Below are positions 1 through 7,997 of a DNA stretch of 64,000 nucleotides, one piece after another. The DNA lies in assembly GCA_027484605.1 (NCBI GenBank), contig JAIXSR010000041.1:1-64000 (forward strand). Direction: 5' to 3'. How positions within the stretch are numbered: the first letter of the stretch is position 1; each line of letters begins with the position of its first letter. Source of the DNA: Hyphomicrobiales bacterium (GTDB lineage: Bacteria; Pseudomonadota; Alphaproteobacteria; Rhizobiales; Beijerinckiaceae). A program made the translations under genes and the position numbers. The notes beneath the pieces were generated by a model. It saw nothing but the letters and a program-made list of their open reading frames with translations. It did not search any database and had not been told where the DNA came from.

Positions 1-1821
1 CGTGGGGCTGAGATCGTCATGGGTGCACCCAAGGCCGTGCAGCACATCGATCGTCTGGCCGAGCGTCGAGATGATCCCGGCAGCCCGGGCTGGATTGTGG
101 ATCGTACTTTCGCCGAGCGGCACACCGGCAGCCCGGCGATAGACAACGAAGGGGCCGACGGACGAGAGGCCGGCGGCCTCGAAATGGGGCAAGCCGTCTT
201 GCGGCTTGAGCCGCAGCCGCGCGATGCCCTCGAACATGGCGAGCATCGCGAGGTCGAGGGCCTGCGATTGGCCGCGCCGCATACCGGTCCAAACCTTGAC
301 CATGCAGTCACGGTCACCAATGCGCGTCGGATAGGTAGCGCAGCGCTCATTCTGTTGGACCTTGCCAGCTTTGGGCCACTGCACGAACGGAATGTCCGTG
401 ACTTCATGGGCGTCGAGCCGGGAATGATCGAGTGCTGGTTCGGTGGGGGACAGTATGTCTCCAACCGCATCGGCAAAGAGCTGGGCATTTCCATAGCGCT
501 CCGCCGGCATCTGTGCGCCGGCCTTGGCCAGGACCGCGTCGAGGCCATCTGGGAGCGCGAAGGACATTGACGGGTCGTCTGGTGCGACGATCTCCCGGAC
601 GATTTGCGCAAGCTGATAGACGTCGCGTTCGCTCGCCGTGCCGGCGAGCGTTTTGTCCAGATCTTCCGGCAAGTGCGCCGAATAGCCGCGAAGGAGGTCC
701 AGCCAGTCGCCAACGGATTCGTCGGCCGTGATTTTGGCCGACATGAAGCCGGTGAGCGCGAGCCGGGTCGGCGAGGTCATCCAGACGCAGGCCGGAGCGA
801 GGTCGCGATGGGCGACGCCCTGGCGGTGCAACTCGGCGGCGATGCCCAGAAGCGTGCTTACCGTGTCGAGGCGCTGGTCCAGAGCGAAGGACGAACGGTT
901 TTTCTCGATATAGCGGCGCAGGGTCGTCCAGTTGGGCGGCAGCCCGAGCACCTCATAATGGTCGGTGAGAATCTCGTCAGGCGGAGCGACGGAGGATTGA
1001 AGGATGGCAGCATCGGCAATGACCGAACTATCCGCCTCGCGCAGCAGGCCGACGACGCGAGCCTCGCGTTCGGCCACGATGCGCCGGGTTTCCGGGCTGT
1101 TGAGATCGTGGGGTAGCTTGTCGAGTCGCCATTGACGAAGGAGCGCTTTGATGCGCGGGTCGCGACACTGCTGGGCGCCATGCTCAGCAAAGAGGCCTCG
1201 GGGATGGACGAACAGCTCGCTCTCGCTGATGCCATAGCCATCCCAGTTCATCTGGCTGGCGCGAAACAGGGTGGGATTGCGCAGGACCGTGTCGAACTCG
1301 CTCACGAACGAGCAGGGCTTCACGCTGAGCATGGTCGTCTCTTCCAGCAGACTGGCGTGCTCAGTTGGGTCGCCGAGACGGCGCGCGTCGGCCAGCGACC
1401 AAGTATAGCGCTGGTCGTCGGGATGCAGTTTGAAAGAGGTGCAAGTGCCAGTCAGGATAACGCGCAGGTCGACATAGACTTTGGCGAGCGCAGGAATGCG
1501 CTGGGAAATGATCCCTTTGACCTTGCGCGCCTTCTCGCTGAGGAGCGCGACCGGCGAGCGGCCGCGCGGGCGTTCGTTGACGACCCAGCGGTCGCCCCGC
1601 GCTTCAAGATCGCCATTCCAGTCTTTGAGTTCGAGCAGGATGACACGATCGTCGGTGACTAGTAGGGCGTCGATCTCGATCGGCGAGGAACTTTTCGGAT
1701 AACAAGTCAGCGAAGCATAGAGCAGCCAGTGCGCGGGCAAACCGTCAGCAAGCGCATTTATGCCCTTGATTTCGCGCAGATGAATGCCGGCGCTATTGAG
1801 ATAATGAACCTTGCAGCTCAA
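1..1821 (-). CDS. NERD-domain / tandem kinase-like protein, C-terminal part missing (runs off left edge)
   Basis: One minus-strand frame stays open for 607 codons and leaves the window without a stop. I take the start as TTG at 1821, behind a G-rich stretch; an in-frame TAG lies a little upstream. Residues about 20-130 form a NERD domain: EID at 49-51 and ELK at 64-66 give the D...E-x-K pattern of restriction-type nucleases. A first kinase-like domain (about 220-480) has HRDL at 338-341, but the DFG position reads TGF (357-359), the metal-binding Asn is absent, and the VAIK-lysine position appears to be Arg/Gln (LLRQW). A second kinase-like domain begins near 490 with VKVW (508-511) and reaches HDDLSPT (601-607) at the cut, so it looks catalytically competent. 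NERD plus kinase recalls PglW of BREX type 2, but no full PglW match can be claimed. It is cargo of the tRNA-Leu element. Confidence 0.8.
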   Translation of the reverse strand, partial: MSCKVHYLNSAGIHLREIKGINALADGLPAHWLLYASLTCYPKSSSPIEIDALLVTDDRVILLELKDWNGDLEARGDRWVVNERPRGRSPVALLSEKARKVKGIISQRIPALAKVYVDLRVILTGTCTSFKLHPDDQRYTWSLADARRLGDPTEHASLLEETTMLSVKPCSFVSEFDTVLRNPTLFRASQMNWDGYGISESELFVHPRGLFAEHGAQQCRDPRIKALLRQWRLDKLPHDLNSPETRRIVAEREARVVGLLREADSSVIADAAILQSSVAPPDEILTDHYEVLGLPPNWTTLRRYIEKNRSSFALDQRLDTVSTLLGIAAELHRQGVAHRDLAPACVWMTSPTRLALTGFMSAKITADESVGDWLDLLRGYSAHLPEDLDKTLAGTASERDVYQLAQIVREIVAPDDPSMSFALPDGLDAVLAKAGAQMPAERYGNAQLFADAVGDILSPTEPALDHSRLDAHEVTDIPFVQWPKAGKVQQNERCATYPTRIGDRDCMVKVWTGMRRGQSQALDLAMLAMFEGIARLRLKPQDGLPHFEAAGLSSVGPFVVYRRAAGVPLGESTIHNPARAAGIISTLGQTIDVLHGLGCTHDDLSPT

Positions 1822-2322
1822 GCCCTGTTTCCCCCCCGCTCTCAGTATAGCGAGGGCGCGGGCACTTGGCGAGCAGCCTTGATGAGGCCGGCGAGCCTAG
1901 ATGCGTGACGGCAGATAGCTGATGCAGAATGACATGCGAAAACCGTTCGATTACCACGACTGGTATCTTGCCTTCCGAGCTGTCTGCTTTCTGCGGAGGG
2001 TTGGAGGGGAGACGCGTTGCTGGCGTGGATCTGCTGCTTTCGCATTCTGCGTTTCCAAAAGGGACGTTCCGGAACGTCCGACATTGCTGCCGCTCTGCGG
2101 TGATCAATTCGCAGTCTGCTTTCGGGAGCATGCTCGGAGTGGTGAAATGACCGGAAAGGGGGCGCAAACCTGCCATCCCAAACCAAACCGGTCATCGGCT
2201 GCCCATAACATTTGGACATGGAGCCAGCACGTGTCCCGTCCGGCTGGCTACTTGCCGTCGAAAAAAGAGTGGATTTGCTCGAGATTAGAGCCCGCCTGTC
2301 CTCAAGGCACTGCGGCGCCCCC

Positions 2323-2340
2323 ACACCCGAAAACGGGTGT
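2323..2340 (-). repeat. Iteron-like repeat copy, inverted orientation
   Basis: ACACCCGAAAACGGGTGT, a near-palindrome built on CCCG-N4-CGGG with A4 at the centre. Read on the minus strand it matches the CACCCGTTTTCGGG core of the copies at 2683, 2779 and 2801. It lies outside any supported gene. Confidence 0.5.
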
Positions 2341-2682
2341 AGGGCTACAAACGTCCACCGCGAGTTCAAGGCCGCGGTCTGCAGCGGTGCACAGTGCGCT
2401 TGGCGTTGCATGTCAGCCCCAAATCGCGCTGCGACGCCAGACTAACCTAGGTATGGGCTTGATCGGACTGTCAGCTGAGTAGACCCGTGAGAGCGAGAGC
2501 CACCCGCGCTCAGCCCGGCTTGCAACCCTGACCAGCCCGCCGGGCTGAGCGCTGATCCTGAGAGCGCGCGAACCTGGCCACTGGCATCAGCGTGCCGGAT
2601 CGAATCCAAGAACGTCGCACTGCATGGAGGTTGATCATTCTCCTCACCTGAAGCACCAACTCCCCCAAGATATATAAAGGTA

Positions 2683-2696
2683 CCCCGTTTTCGGGG
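2683..2696 (+). repeat. Iteron-like repeat copy
   Basis: CCCCGTTTTCGGGG, followed by GCGGGG. It sits just downstream of the replication-like gene and beside a short AT-rich stretch (tatataaagg), the arrangement expected of an iteron origin, though similarity of four short repeats is the only evidence. Confidence 0.45.
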
Positions 2697-2755
2697 GCGG
2701 GGAATTTCATTCTCGGCGAAACTCGGCAACCGGCAGGTTGCAAACTGCAGCGTTT

Positions 2756-3277
2756 TCAGGGACCGGCCTCCGTCCCTGCACCCGTTTTCGGGGGCAGGGC
2801 GCACCCGTTTTCGAGTGCGGGGATTTTCTGTTCCGAACGCTTCCATTCGTTTGTCGGTGCCGCGCCTTCCGCCGTTGGAAGCCATGTCAGGCGAAATCGA
2901 GAGGGGCGTTTTGCACACCCATAGCTCCGCCCTCCCTGCACAGTCGTTAGCAGGAAACCTGCATTTTCCAATTCGCGCAGAGCGTCAGGGATCGAACTCT
3001 CCCTGACGCCAAATGTCTTGAAGTCCGAGTATGTGACTGCAAGGAATCCATTCTGACGACCGGCGTGAGCCATGTGCTCGACAATCAGTCGAAAAAGACA
3101 AAGGAGTGCTGCGCGCGACAGTGAGCGAAACCCCCAACTATTGATCATCTCGGCAGTAAGCCAGAACCAGGCTTGGCCTTCCGGCGGTCCCAGCATTTTT
3201 CTCAGCTTCTGGTCCGCCGGTATCGAAGTCGATCTTCCCTTGCCATCATGCCTGCGTCCGGTATGGCGCACCGTCAT
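2756..3277 (-). CDS. Winged-helix replication-initiator-like protein
   Basis: A 174-residue protein starting at ATG 3277, chosen over an upstream in-frame ATG because AAGGAGGG lies 7 bp before it. Residues about 55-135 look like a winged-helix fold: a helix-rich stretch (SLSRAALLCLFRLI), a turn region with VRESSIPDALRELENAG as recognition helix, then a beta wing and SRFRLTWLP. Such proteins occur on alphaproteobacterial plasmids and integrative elements as replication or regulatory proteins; this is family-level memory and not a demonstrated match. The last 35 residues are low-complexity and are encoded by iteron-like DNA repeats. It lies between the AlpA-like gene and the NERD/kinase gene, on the same strand. 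Confidence 0.6.
   Translation of the reverse strand: MTVRHTGRRHDGKGRSTSIPADQKLRKMLGPPEGQAWFWLTAEMINSWGFRSLSRAALLCLFRLIVEHMAHAGRQNGFLAVTYSDFKTFGVRESSIPDALRELENAGFLLTTVQGGRSYGCAKRPSRFRLTWLPTAEGAAPTNEWKRSEQKIPALENGCALPPKTGAGTEAGP
2779..2818 (+). repeat. Pair of iteron-like repeats, 22 bp apart
   Basis: Two direct copies, GCACCCGTTTTCGGGGGC (2779-2796) and GCACCCGTTTTCGAGTGC (2801-2818), start 22 bp apart, close to two helical turns. Both lie inside the 3' end of the winged-helix gene, where they encode PPKTGA and ALENGC in different frame registers. That the DNA is conserved across frames suggests it is the DNA and not the peptide that matters. They may be binding sites of the overlapping gene's own product. 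Confidence 0.55.
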
Positions 3278-3446
3278 TGCGGGGCCCTCCTTTGCAGGCG
3301 AGTGAGATTGTGTTCGGCCATGATCCGCACCAGCGCAGAATCCGGCTTGCTCGGGCAATATGTGCGCGCAGTGCCGGAAAATCCTGTCGACGGGAATTCA
3401 AATGAAGACCCGGCCAGGCGCTGGAACGCCTGCCGGGCCACTTCGC

Positions 3447-3656
3447 TTAGACCGCCACGGGGCGCGTGCGAGGCGGAGCCGCCTTCTCCAGTTGGCTAAT
3501 ATATCGCTCGATTTCGCTGGCTTTGATGAAGCTGCGGCGTCCGTTCCTGACCACGGCAAGGCGGCCAGCCTTGACCTCCTCATAGGCGCGGGTTGTCTTC
3601 ATCCCCGCAAGGCCGATCGCCTCCTTGAACGGGATCAATCTGTCGATGCTGGTCAT
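3447..3656 (-). CDS. AlpA/Xis-like helix-turn-helix protein
   Basis: A 69-residue protein with the features of the AlpA/MerR-like excisionase family: an N-terminal helix-turn-helix (IPFKEAIGLAGMKTTRAYEEVKAG) followed by a wing (RLAVVRNGRRSFIKASEIERYI) typical of DNA-binding domain HTH_17. AGGAG and AAGGA precede the ATG. In P4-type elements AlpA-like proteins activate the integrase gene or act as excisionase, and here it lies 0.8 kb from the integrase on the same strand. The short length is normal for the family. Confidence 0.75.
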   Translation of the reverse strand: MTSIDRLIPFKEAIGLAGMKTTRAYEEVKAGRLAVVRNGRRSFIKASEIERYISQLEKAAPPRTRPVAV

Positions 3657-3726
3657 CGTTCCTTACTCCTGTGGCTTCGCACGAATCCGTGCGGCCTAGG
3701 GCGGAAGGGAGCATCCGGAACTTGGT

Positions 3727-4416
3727 TCAATAAATGGGGGGTTTTGACTTTTTTAGCTTCGAGGGTCCGTGAAGGTTTCCGAGGGCTACTTCGAGTGCCT
3801 CTAGTGCGGACATCTCAACGCCGAGCTCGCTTGCATCCTTGATCAGCTTGCGCAGCAAATTCTCGGCATGCTTGATGGCACGCGCATCCTCGGGAGAGTC
3901 GTTGCGTCTTTCCTCACTTCGACTAATGAAGTTCTCTAGAGACTGAGCATCGAACGCGTTCGGATAATGTTTGACAGTCTGAACAACCAGTCGAATAGCC
4001 GCTTTGCGCTTCTTGAAATGTTCCATCAATATCTGCAGGCAAGCAGCACCATGTATCAATGTTTGCATAGAAAGCGGATCATACCTTGGTCGGCCACCAG
4101 ACCTCATTGATTCAAAGAATTTGATGGCAGGATGAACCTTCCCGGACATAAGGGAAAAAATCAGGGATTCACCTTCCTTGAGCGCGTTTTGGAATACGTC
4201 ATTTTTATTATCTATGCTTTCTCTTGCAAATTGAATTGCATCCATAATTCCAATGATCGACCTATATATCCTAATTTCGGACTCAGTTAGACCTAGATCG
4301 TTCTTGATTTCGCGCCCGCTTTGAAAATAGTCTGAGAGGTATTCCCTGATCTTCCCGTAGTCGGGATCGTCATCGTCATTGTTCAGAAATCGTCGACCGC
4401 TAATTTTTTGAATCAT
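3727..4416 (-). CDS. Unrecognised protein downstream of the integrase
   Basis: A 229-residue protein whose family I do not recognise. It is largely helical and charged, with an acidic NDDDDPD cluster near the N terminus, a central segment ending in KFFESMRSGGRPRYDP, and a lysine-rich C terminus (PSKLKKSKPPIY). Start 4416 has an AGAGAG 8 bp upstream; an in-frame ATG at 4437 follows the integrase stop by 8 bases but lacks a ribosome-binding site. The DNA is clearly more AT-rich and uses more AAA, AAT and TTG-type codons than the chromosomal genes to the right, consistent with recent transfer. Likely co-transcribed with the integrase. Confidence 0.6.
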   Translation of the reverse strand: MIQKISGRRFLNNDDDDPDYGKIREYLSDYFQSGREIKNDLGLTESEIRIYRSIIGIMDAIQFARESIDNKNDVFQNALKEGESLIFSLMSGKVHPAIKFFESMRSGGRPRYDPLSMQTLIHGAACLQILMEHFKKRKAAIRLVVQTVKHYPNAFDAQSLENFISRSEERRNDSPEDARAIKHAENLLRKLIKDASELGVEMSALEALEVALGNLHGPSKLKKSKPPIY

Positions 4417-4445
4417 CGTCAGCGCTCTCTTTTGCATTCACGCGT

Positions 4446-5648
4446 TTACTGGGTACGCAACCCATCGAGATAATCCGCCCACCATTGCGTCATCCGCACC
4501 CGCTCATCCCAATGGTCACCACGCGCATAGGCCCGACGAACGGCATCCACCTCCTGATGGGCCAGCGCCCGCTCGATGGCATCCGCTGAGAAAAGGCCAG
4601 ACTGATTCAAGAGCGTCGACGCCGTTCCCCTAAAGCCATGCGCGGTCATTTCATCAGCGCCAAAGCCCATTCGGCGCAGTGCAAGGTTGAGAGTGTTCTC
4701 GGAAATCGGTCTCTTGGAGCTGACGATGCCGGGAAAGAGTAAGGCTTGGTGCCCGGCGATTGGACGAAGCGCTTCCAGGATCTGCACCGCCTGCCTCGGC
4801 AATGGGACACGGTGCTCGCGGCGCAACTTCATGCGCGACGCGGGGATGACCCAGATCGCGCGGTCCAGATCGAATTCCGTCCATTCTGCAAGTCGCAACT
4901 CGCCAGGGCGTGGAAAAAGGAGCGCCAAGAGCTTCAATGCTGCGACGGTCGTCGGTTGCCCCTTGAACTCATCGATAGCCTTCAGAAGAAGGCCGAGATC
5001 ATTGGACTTCAGGATAGCAGCCCGATGCTTGACCTGCGGCTTTGCGAGGGCTCCACGAAGCGCAAATGTCGGGTCCTGCTCTGCCCGCCCGGTGGCGATG
5101 GCAAACCGGAAAACCTCACCGATGCTCGAGCGCATGCGCCGCGCCGTCTCGAGATGGCCCCTGGCTTCCACCTTCTGCAAGACGCGGAGAATTTCCGGCG
5201 CCGAGATCTCGGCAATCGGTCTTTTCCCGAAAGCCTCGCCAGCCAGCCCATAAAGCCATTCACGCTTGCCGATGGTGTTGGAGGCATTGCCTTCGCGCTT
5301 TTTCTTGGCCAGCAATTCGCTCGCCAGCGCATCGAAAGTGTTGGCCTTGGCGATGGCCTCAGCAATGGCTTTGTTGGCCTTCTCTTGGTTCGCATGTTGG
5401 CGCGGATCAATTCCCAAGGCCAGCAGCCGCCTGGCCTCGCTTCGCTTGGCGCGGGCATCTACCAACGACATGTCGGGATAGGGTCCAAAGGAAAGCTTCT
5501 GTTGCTTGCCAGCTTGGTCACGATAGGCGAGGCACCACAGCTTTGAGCCGGACGGCATGATCCAAAGCTGCAAACCGCCGCCATCCGATAGTTTTTTGAT
5601 GGTTTGGCCGGCCTTGGCATTCTTCGCGGCAGTATCGGTCAAAGGCAT
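4446..5648 (-). CDS. P4-type tyrosine integrase
   Basis: A 400-residue site-specific recombinase that would integrate the element at the adjacent tRNA-Leu. The N terminus is a DUF4102-type arm-binding domain (starts MPLTDTAAKNAKAG; LSDGGGLQLWI; LSFGPYPDMSLVDAR), followed by a SAM-like core-binding domain and a C-terminal catalytic domain. Catalytic residues are visible: Arg in FPRPGELRLAEW, His and Arg in HGFRGTAS, the second His in LAHQEVDAV and the Tyr nucleophile in RRAYARG. I prefer ATG 5648 over an ORF start 99 bases upstream, since MPLTD is the usual family start. The gene appears intact, so the element could still be mobile. Confidence 0.93.
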   Translation of the reverse strand: MPLTDTAAKNAKAGQTIKKLSDGGGLQLWIMPSGSKLWCLAYRDQAGKQQKLSFGPYPDMSLVDARAKRSEARRLLALGIDPRQHANQEKANKAIAEAIAKANTFDALASELLAKKKREGNASNTIGKREWLYGLAGEAFGKRPIAEISAPEILRVLQKVEARGHLETARRMRSSIGEVFRFAIATGRAEQDPTFALRGALAKPQVKHRAAILKSNDLGLLLKAIDEFKGQPTTVAALKLLALLFPRPGELRLAEWTEFDLDRAIWVIPASRMKLRREHRVPLPRQAVQILEALRPIAGHQALLFPGIVSSKRPISENTLNLALRRMGFGADEMTAHGFRGTASTLLNQSGLFSADAIERALAHQEVDAVRRAYARGDHWDERVRMTQWWADYLDGLRTQ

Positions 5649-5752
5649 CTGTTGGCCTCGCGTTTTTGGCTTCGGGCCAAGGCCAACAAAAAAGCCAACA
5701 AATCGCGCGACTGTCAACGGAAGCAGGCGGACGCCAGCGAACCCCAAACAGC

Positions 5753-5780
5753 AAAAAACCGGCCTTTCGGGCCGGTTTTT
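5753..5780 (-). terminator. Bidirectional hairpin terminator downstream of tRNA-Leu
   Basis: AAAAACCGGCC-tttcg-GGCCGGTTTTT is a near-perfect 11-bp stem with A and T runs on the two sides, so it can work in both directions. It lies 31 bp beyond the tRNA 3' end and upstream of the integrase start, and would end the tRNA transcript. Confidence 0.8.
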
Positions 5781-5792
5781 GGGTACTTACGG

Positions 5793-5818
5793 TTGGTGCC
5801 GAAAGTCAATTTGGTGCC
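5793..5818. repeat. Short direct repeat at the tRNA 3' end, possible attachment-site trace
   Basis: TTGGTGCC occurs at 5793-5800 and again at 5811-5818, the second copy covering the CCA end of the tRNA gene (TGGTGCCCA on the plus strand). A partial copy of the tRNA 3' end next to an integrase can be a relic of earlier integration. Eight bases can recur by chance, and the diagnostic repeat at the far end of the element is outside the window. Confidence 0.3.
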
Positions 5819-5896
5819 CAGGAGAGGACTCGAACCTCCACGGCTTTCACCACTGGTACCTGAAACCAGCGCGTCTACCAATTCCGCCACCTGGGC
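5812..5896 (-). tRNA. tRNA-Leu (anticodon CAG)
   Basis: 85 bases with encoded CCA. The 5' GCCCAGG pairs with the 3' CCTGGGC of the acceptor stem. The anticodon arm is CTGGT-TTCAGGT-ACCAG, giving anticodon CAG, and the T arm contains GGTTCGAGTCC. A long variable arm marks it as a class II tRNA (Leu). Its 3' end faces the integrase, making it the probable integration site. Confidence 0.95.
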
Positions 5897-6014
5897 AACG
5901 GCGCCTCAATGCCGGCCCGCGCGGCGATTGTCAACCGGCTCTGTTCTTCTTGATAAGGTCGTTGTGATTGATCGGCGGCGATGAAAGGACTAGAGCAACG
6001 GAGCACCCGAGAGA

Positions 6015-7001
6015 ATGAGGTTGGCATCCATGACGCACGGTTCGCGGCTCGTCACGATTTTCGGTGGTTCCGGCTTTGTCGGCCGCCACCTGGTCCGGGC
6101 TCTGGCCCGCGAGGGCTGGAGAATCCGCGTGGCGGTGCGGCGGCCGGACCTTGCCGGCCATCTCCAGCCGCTGGGTGCGGTGGGGCAGATCCATGCCGTG
6201 CAGGCCAATCTGCGCTACCGTGATTCGGTGACGCGCGCCGTGCAGGGTGCGGATGCGGTGGTGAACCTTGTCGGCATCCTCGCCGAATCCGGCCGGCAGA
6301 GCTTCGGCGCGGTGCAGGCGCAGGGCGCCAGGGCCGTCGCCGAGGAAGCCGCGAAAGCCGGCATCACGCGATTTGTCCAGCTCTCGGCGATCGGAGCGGA
6401 TGCCGCTTCGGCGGCGGCCTATGCGCGCTCGAAAGCGCAGGGCGAGGCCTTCGTCATGGCCGCCATTCCCGAGGCGGTGATCCTGCGGCCGTCGATCGTG
6501 TTCGGCCCGGAAGACCAGTTCTTCAACCGGTTCGCGCGGATGGCGCAGTTCCTGCCCTTCCTGCCGCTGATCGGCGGCGGGGAAACGCGGTTCCAGCCGG
6601 TCTATGTGGCCGATGTGGCGGCGGCGGCGGCGAAGGCTCTCGACGGCGGCGCCCGGGCCGGCACCACCTACGAGCTGGGCGGGCCGGATATCCGGAGCTT
6701 CCGCGCCCTGCTCGAATACATCCTCGCGGTCACGCATCGCCGCCGGCTGCTGGTGCCGCTGCCCTTCCCGCTGGCGCGGCTGCAGGCCAGCGTTCTCGAG
6801 GTCCTGCCGGGGAAGATGCTCACCGTCGACCAGGTGACGATGCTGGAGACGGACAATGTCGTCAGCGCCGCAGCCGAAGCCGAGGGACGGACGCTGGCGG
6901 GGCTCGGCATCACGCCGTCCTCCTTCGAGGCGATCGTCCCGACCTATCTCTATTCATTCCGGCCGCATGGCCAGTTCGACCGGCCCGAATCGGCCGGCTG
7001 A
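6015..7001 (+). CDS. NDUFA9-like atypical SDR (NAD(P)H-binding) protein
   Basis: A 328-residue extended/atypical short-chain dehydrogenase of the complex I NDUFA9-like group. A nucleotide-binding motif GGSGFVGRH appears near residue 17, followed by the conserved YARSKAQGE and LRPSIVFGPEDQFFNRFA segments seen in this family. Bacterial members are found in alphaproteobacteria, where the mitochondrial subunit originated; they may bind NADPH structurally. ATG 6030 (MTHGSR) is an alternative start with TGAGG 9 bases upstream. It is the first gene on the chromosomal side of the tRNA and is convergent with the next gene, whose stop codon abuts its own. Confidence 0.88.
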   Translation: MRLASMTHGSRLVTIFGGSGFVGRHLVRALAREGWRIRVAVRRPDLAGHLQPLGAVGQIHAVQANLRYRDSVTRAVQGADAVVNLVGILAESGRQSFGAVQAQGARAVAEEAAKAGITRFVQLSAIGADAASAAAYARSKAQGEAFVMAAIPEAVILRPSIVFGPEDQFFNRFARMAQFLPFLPLIGGGETRFQPVYVADVAAAAAKALDGGARAGTTYELGGPDIRSFRALLEYILAVTHRRRLLVPLPFPLARLQASVLEVLPGKMLTVDQVTMLETDNVVSAAAEAEGRTLAGLGITPSSFEAIVPTYLYSFRPHGQFDRPESAG

Positions 7002-7997
7002 TCAGCCGGGCAGGACCAGCACACGGTCCGGCGGCATGTGGCCGTCAATGAAGGTCTTGATGTTGATGATGACCTTCTCGCCCATCTCGTTCCGGCTCTC
7101 GACCGTGGACGAGCCCATATGCGGCATCAGCGCGACCTTGCCGAGCTCGGCCAGCCGGATCAGCCGGGTCGAGACGGCGGGCTCGTGCTCGTAGACATCG
7201 AGAGCGGCGCCGGCGATCAGATCCTGCTCGAGCATGTCCGTCAGGGCCGCGGTATCCACGATCTCGCCACGCGCCGTGTTCACGAGGATCGCATCCGGCT
7301 TGAGCAGCCGCAGGCGGCGTCCGGAGAGCAGATGGAAACTCGCCGGCGTGTGCGGGCAATGCACGGTGACGATGTCCATCCGCGCCAGCATCCGGTCGAG
7401 TGAATCCCAGTAGGTGGCCTGGAGCTCTTCCTCGACGCGTTTCGCGGCGGGGCGGCGGTTATGATAATGGACCTGCAGCCCGAAGGCCCGGGCGCGCCGG
7501 GCCACGGCGAGGCCGATCCGGCCCATGCCGATGATCCCGAGGCGCTTGCCATGGATGCGGTGCCCGAGCATCCAGCCCGGCGACCAGCCATGCCATTGCC
7601 CGCCGGGAATGACGCGCACGCCTTCGACGAAACGGCGCGCGACGGCCACGATCAGGGCCATGGTGAAATCAGCCATGTCCTCGGTGAGGACACCCGGCGT
7701 GTTGGTGACGGTGATGTGCCGCTTCATCGCGGCAGCGACGTCGATATTGTCGGTGCCGTTGCCGAAATTCGCGATCAGCTTCAGCTGGGGGCCGGCCTCG
7801 GCGAGCAGCTCGGCATCGATCCGGTCGGTGATCGTGGGAACCAGCACCTTTGCGCGCTTCATCGCGGCAACCAGCGCCTCGCGCGACATCGGCTCGTCGG
7901 TTTCGTTCCGGACGAGATCAAACAGCTCGGCCATCCGCGTTTCGATGCCCTCGGGCAATCGGCGGGTCAGGATGACAAGCGGTTTCTCCCGATTCAT
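7002..7997 (-). CDS. D-2-hydroxyacid dehydrogenase (glyoxylate/hydroxypyruvate reductase type)
   Basis: A 331-residue NAD(P)-dependent D-isomer 2-hydroxyacid dehydrogenase. The Rossmann motif GMGRIGLAVARRA is in the middle of the chain. The catalytic Arg (NTARGEIVD), Glu (DVYEHEPAV) and His (MPHMGSST) are all present. Start ATG 7997 is preceded by GGGAG; an upstream ORF extension is not conserved-looking. The likely role is reducing glyoxylate or hydroxypyruvate, but the substrate cannot be read from the sequence. It converges on the SDR gene and diverges from the SH3 gene. Confidence 0.9.
   Translation of the reverse strand: MNREKPLVILTRRLPEGIETRMAELFDLVRNETDEPMSREALVAAMKRAKVLVPTITDRIDAELLAEAGPQLKLIANFGNGTDNIDVAAAMKRHITVTNTPGVLTEDMADFTMALIVAVARRFVEGVRVIPGGQWHGWSPGWMLGHRIHGKRLGIIGMGRIGLAVARRARAFGLQVHYHNRRPAAKRVEEELQATYWDSLDRMLARMDIVTVHCPHTPASFHLLSGRRLRLLKPDAILVNTARGEIVDTAALTDMLEQDLIAGAALDVYEHEPAVSTRLIRLAELGKVALMPHMGSSTVESRNEMGEKVIINIKTFIDGHMPPDRVLVLPG

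Larger units (their letters stand above)
1822..2755. other. Gene-poor stretch inside the integrated element
   Basis: About 0.93 kb between the NERD/kinase gene and the replication-like gene. Several overlapping reading frames of up to 190 codons exist on both strands, but none has a recognisable domain or plausible composition and none has a convincing ribosome-binding site. The stretch holds two copies of the CCCGTTTTCGGG repeat (2323-2340 and 2683-2696) and an AT-rich patch (around 2669-2680, tatataaagg). The upstream promoter of the NERD/kinase gene must lie in it; I cannot point to one. It may also be a decayed gene region. Confidence 0.5.

Noticed and set aside
19-1662. Three long plus-strand reading frames (about 183, 170 and 176 codons)
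   Set aside because: They are exact antisense of the NERD/kinase gene, in the complementary phase, and have no recognisable domain. The minus-strand frame has NERD and kinase motifs.
1842-2482. Overlapping frames of 186-190 codons on both strands
   Set aside because: No recognisable domain, Arg/Pro/Ser-rich composition and no ribosome-binding site; treated as non-coding.
2442-2918. 158-codon minus-strand frame over the repeats
   Set aside because: It starts inside the winged-helix gene in another frame and consists mostly of repeat-encoded sequence.
1-5800. A complete BREX or other named defence locus
   Set aside because: Only one cargo gene, itself incomplete, is visible; no methylase, phosphatase or ATPase partner is in the window.
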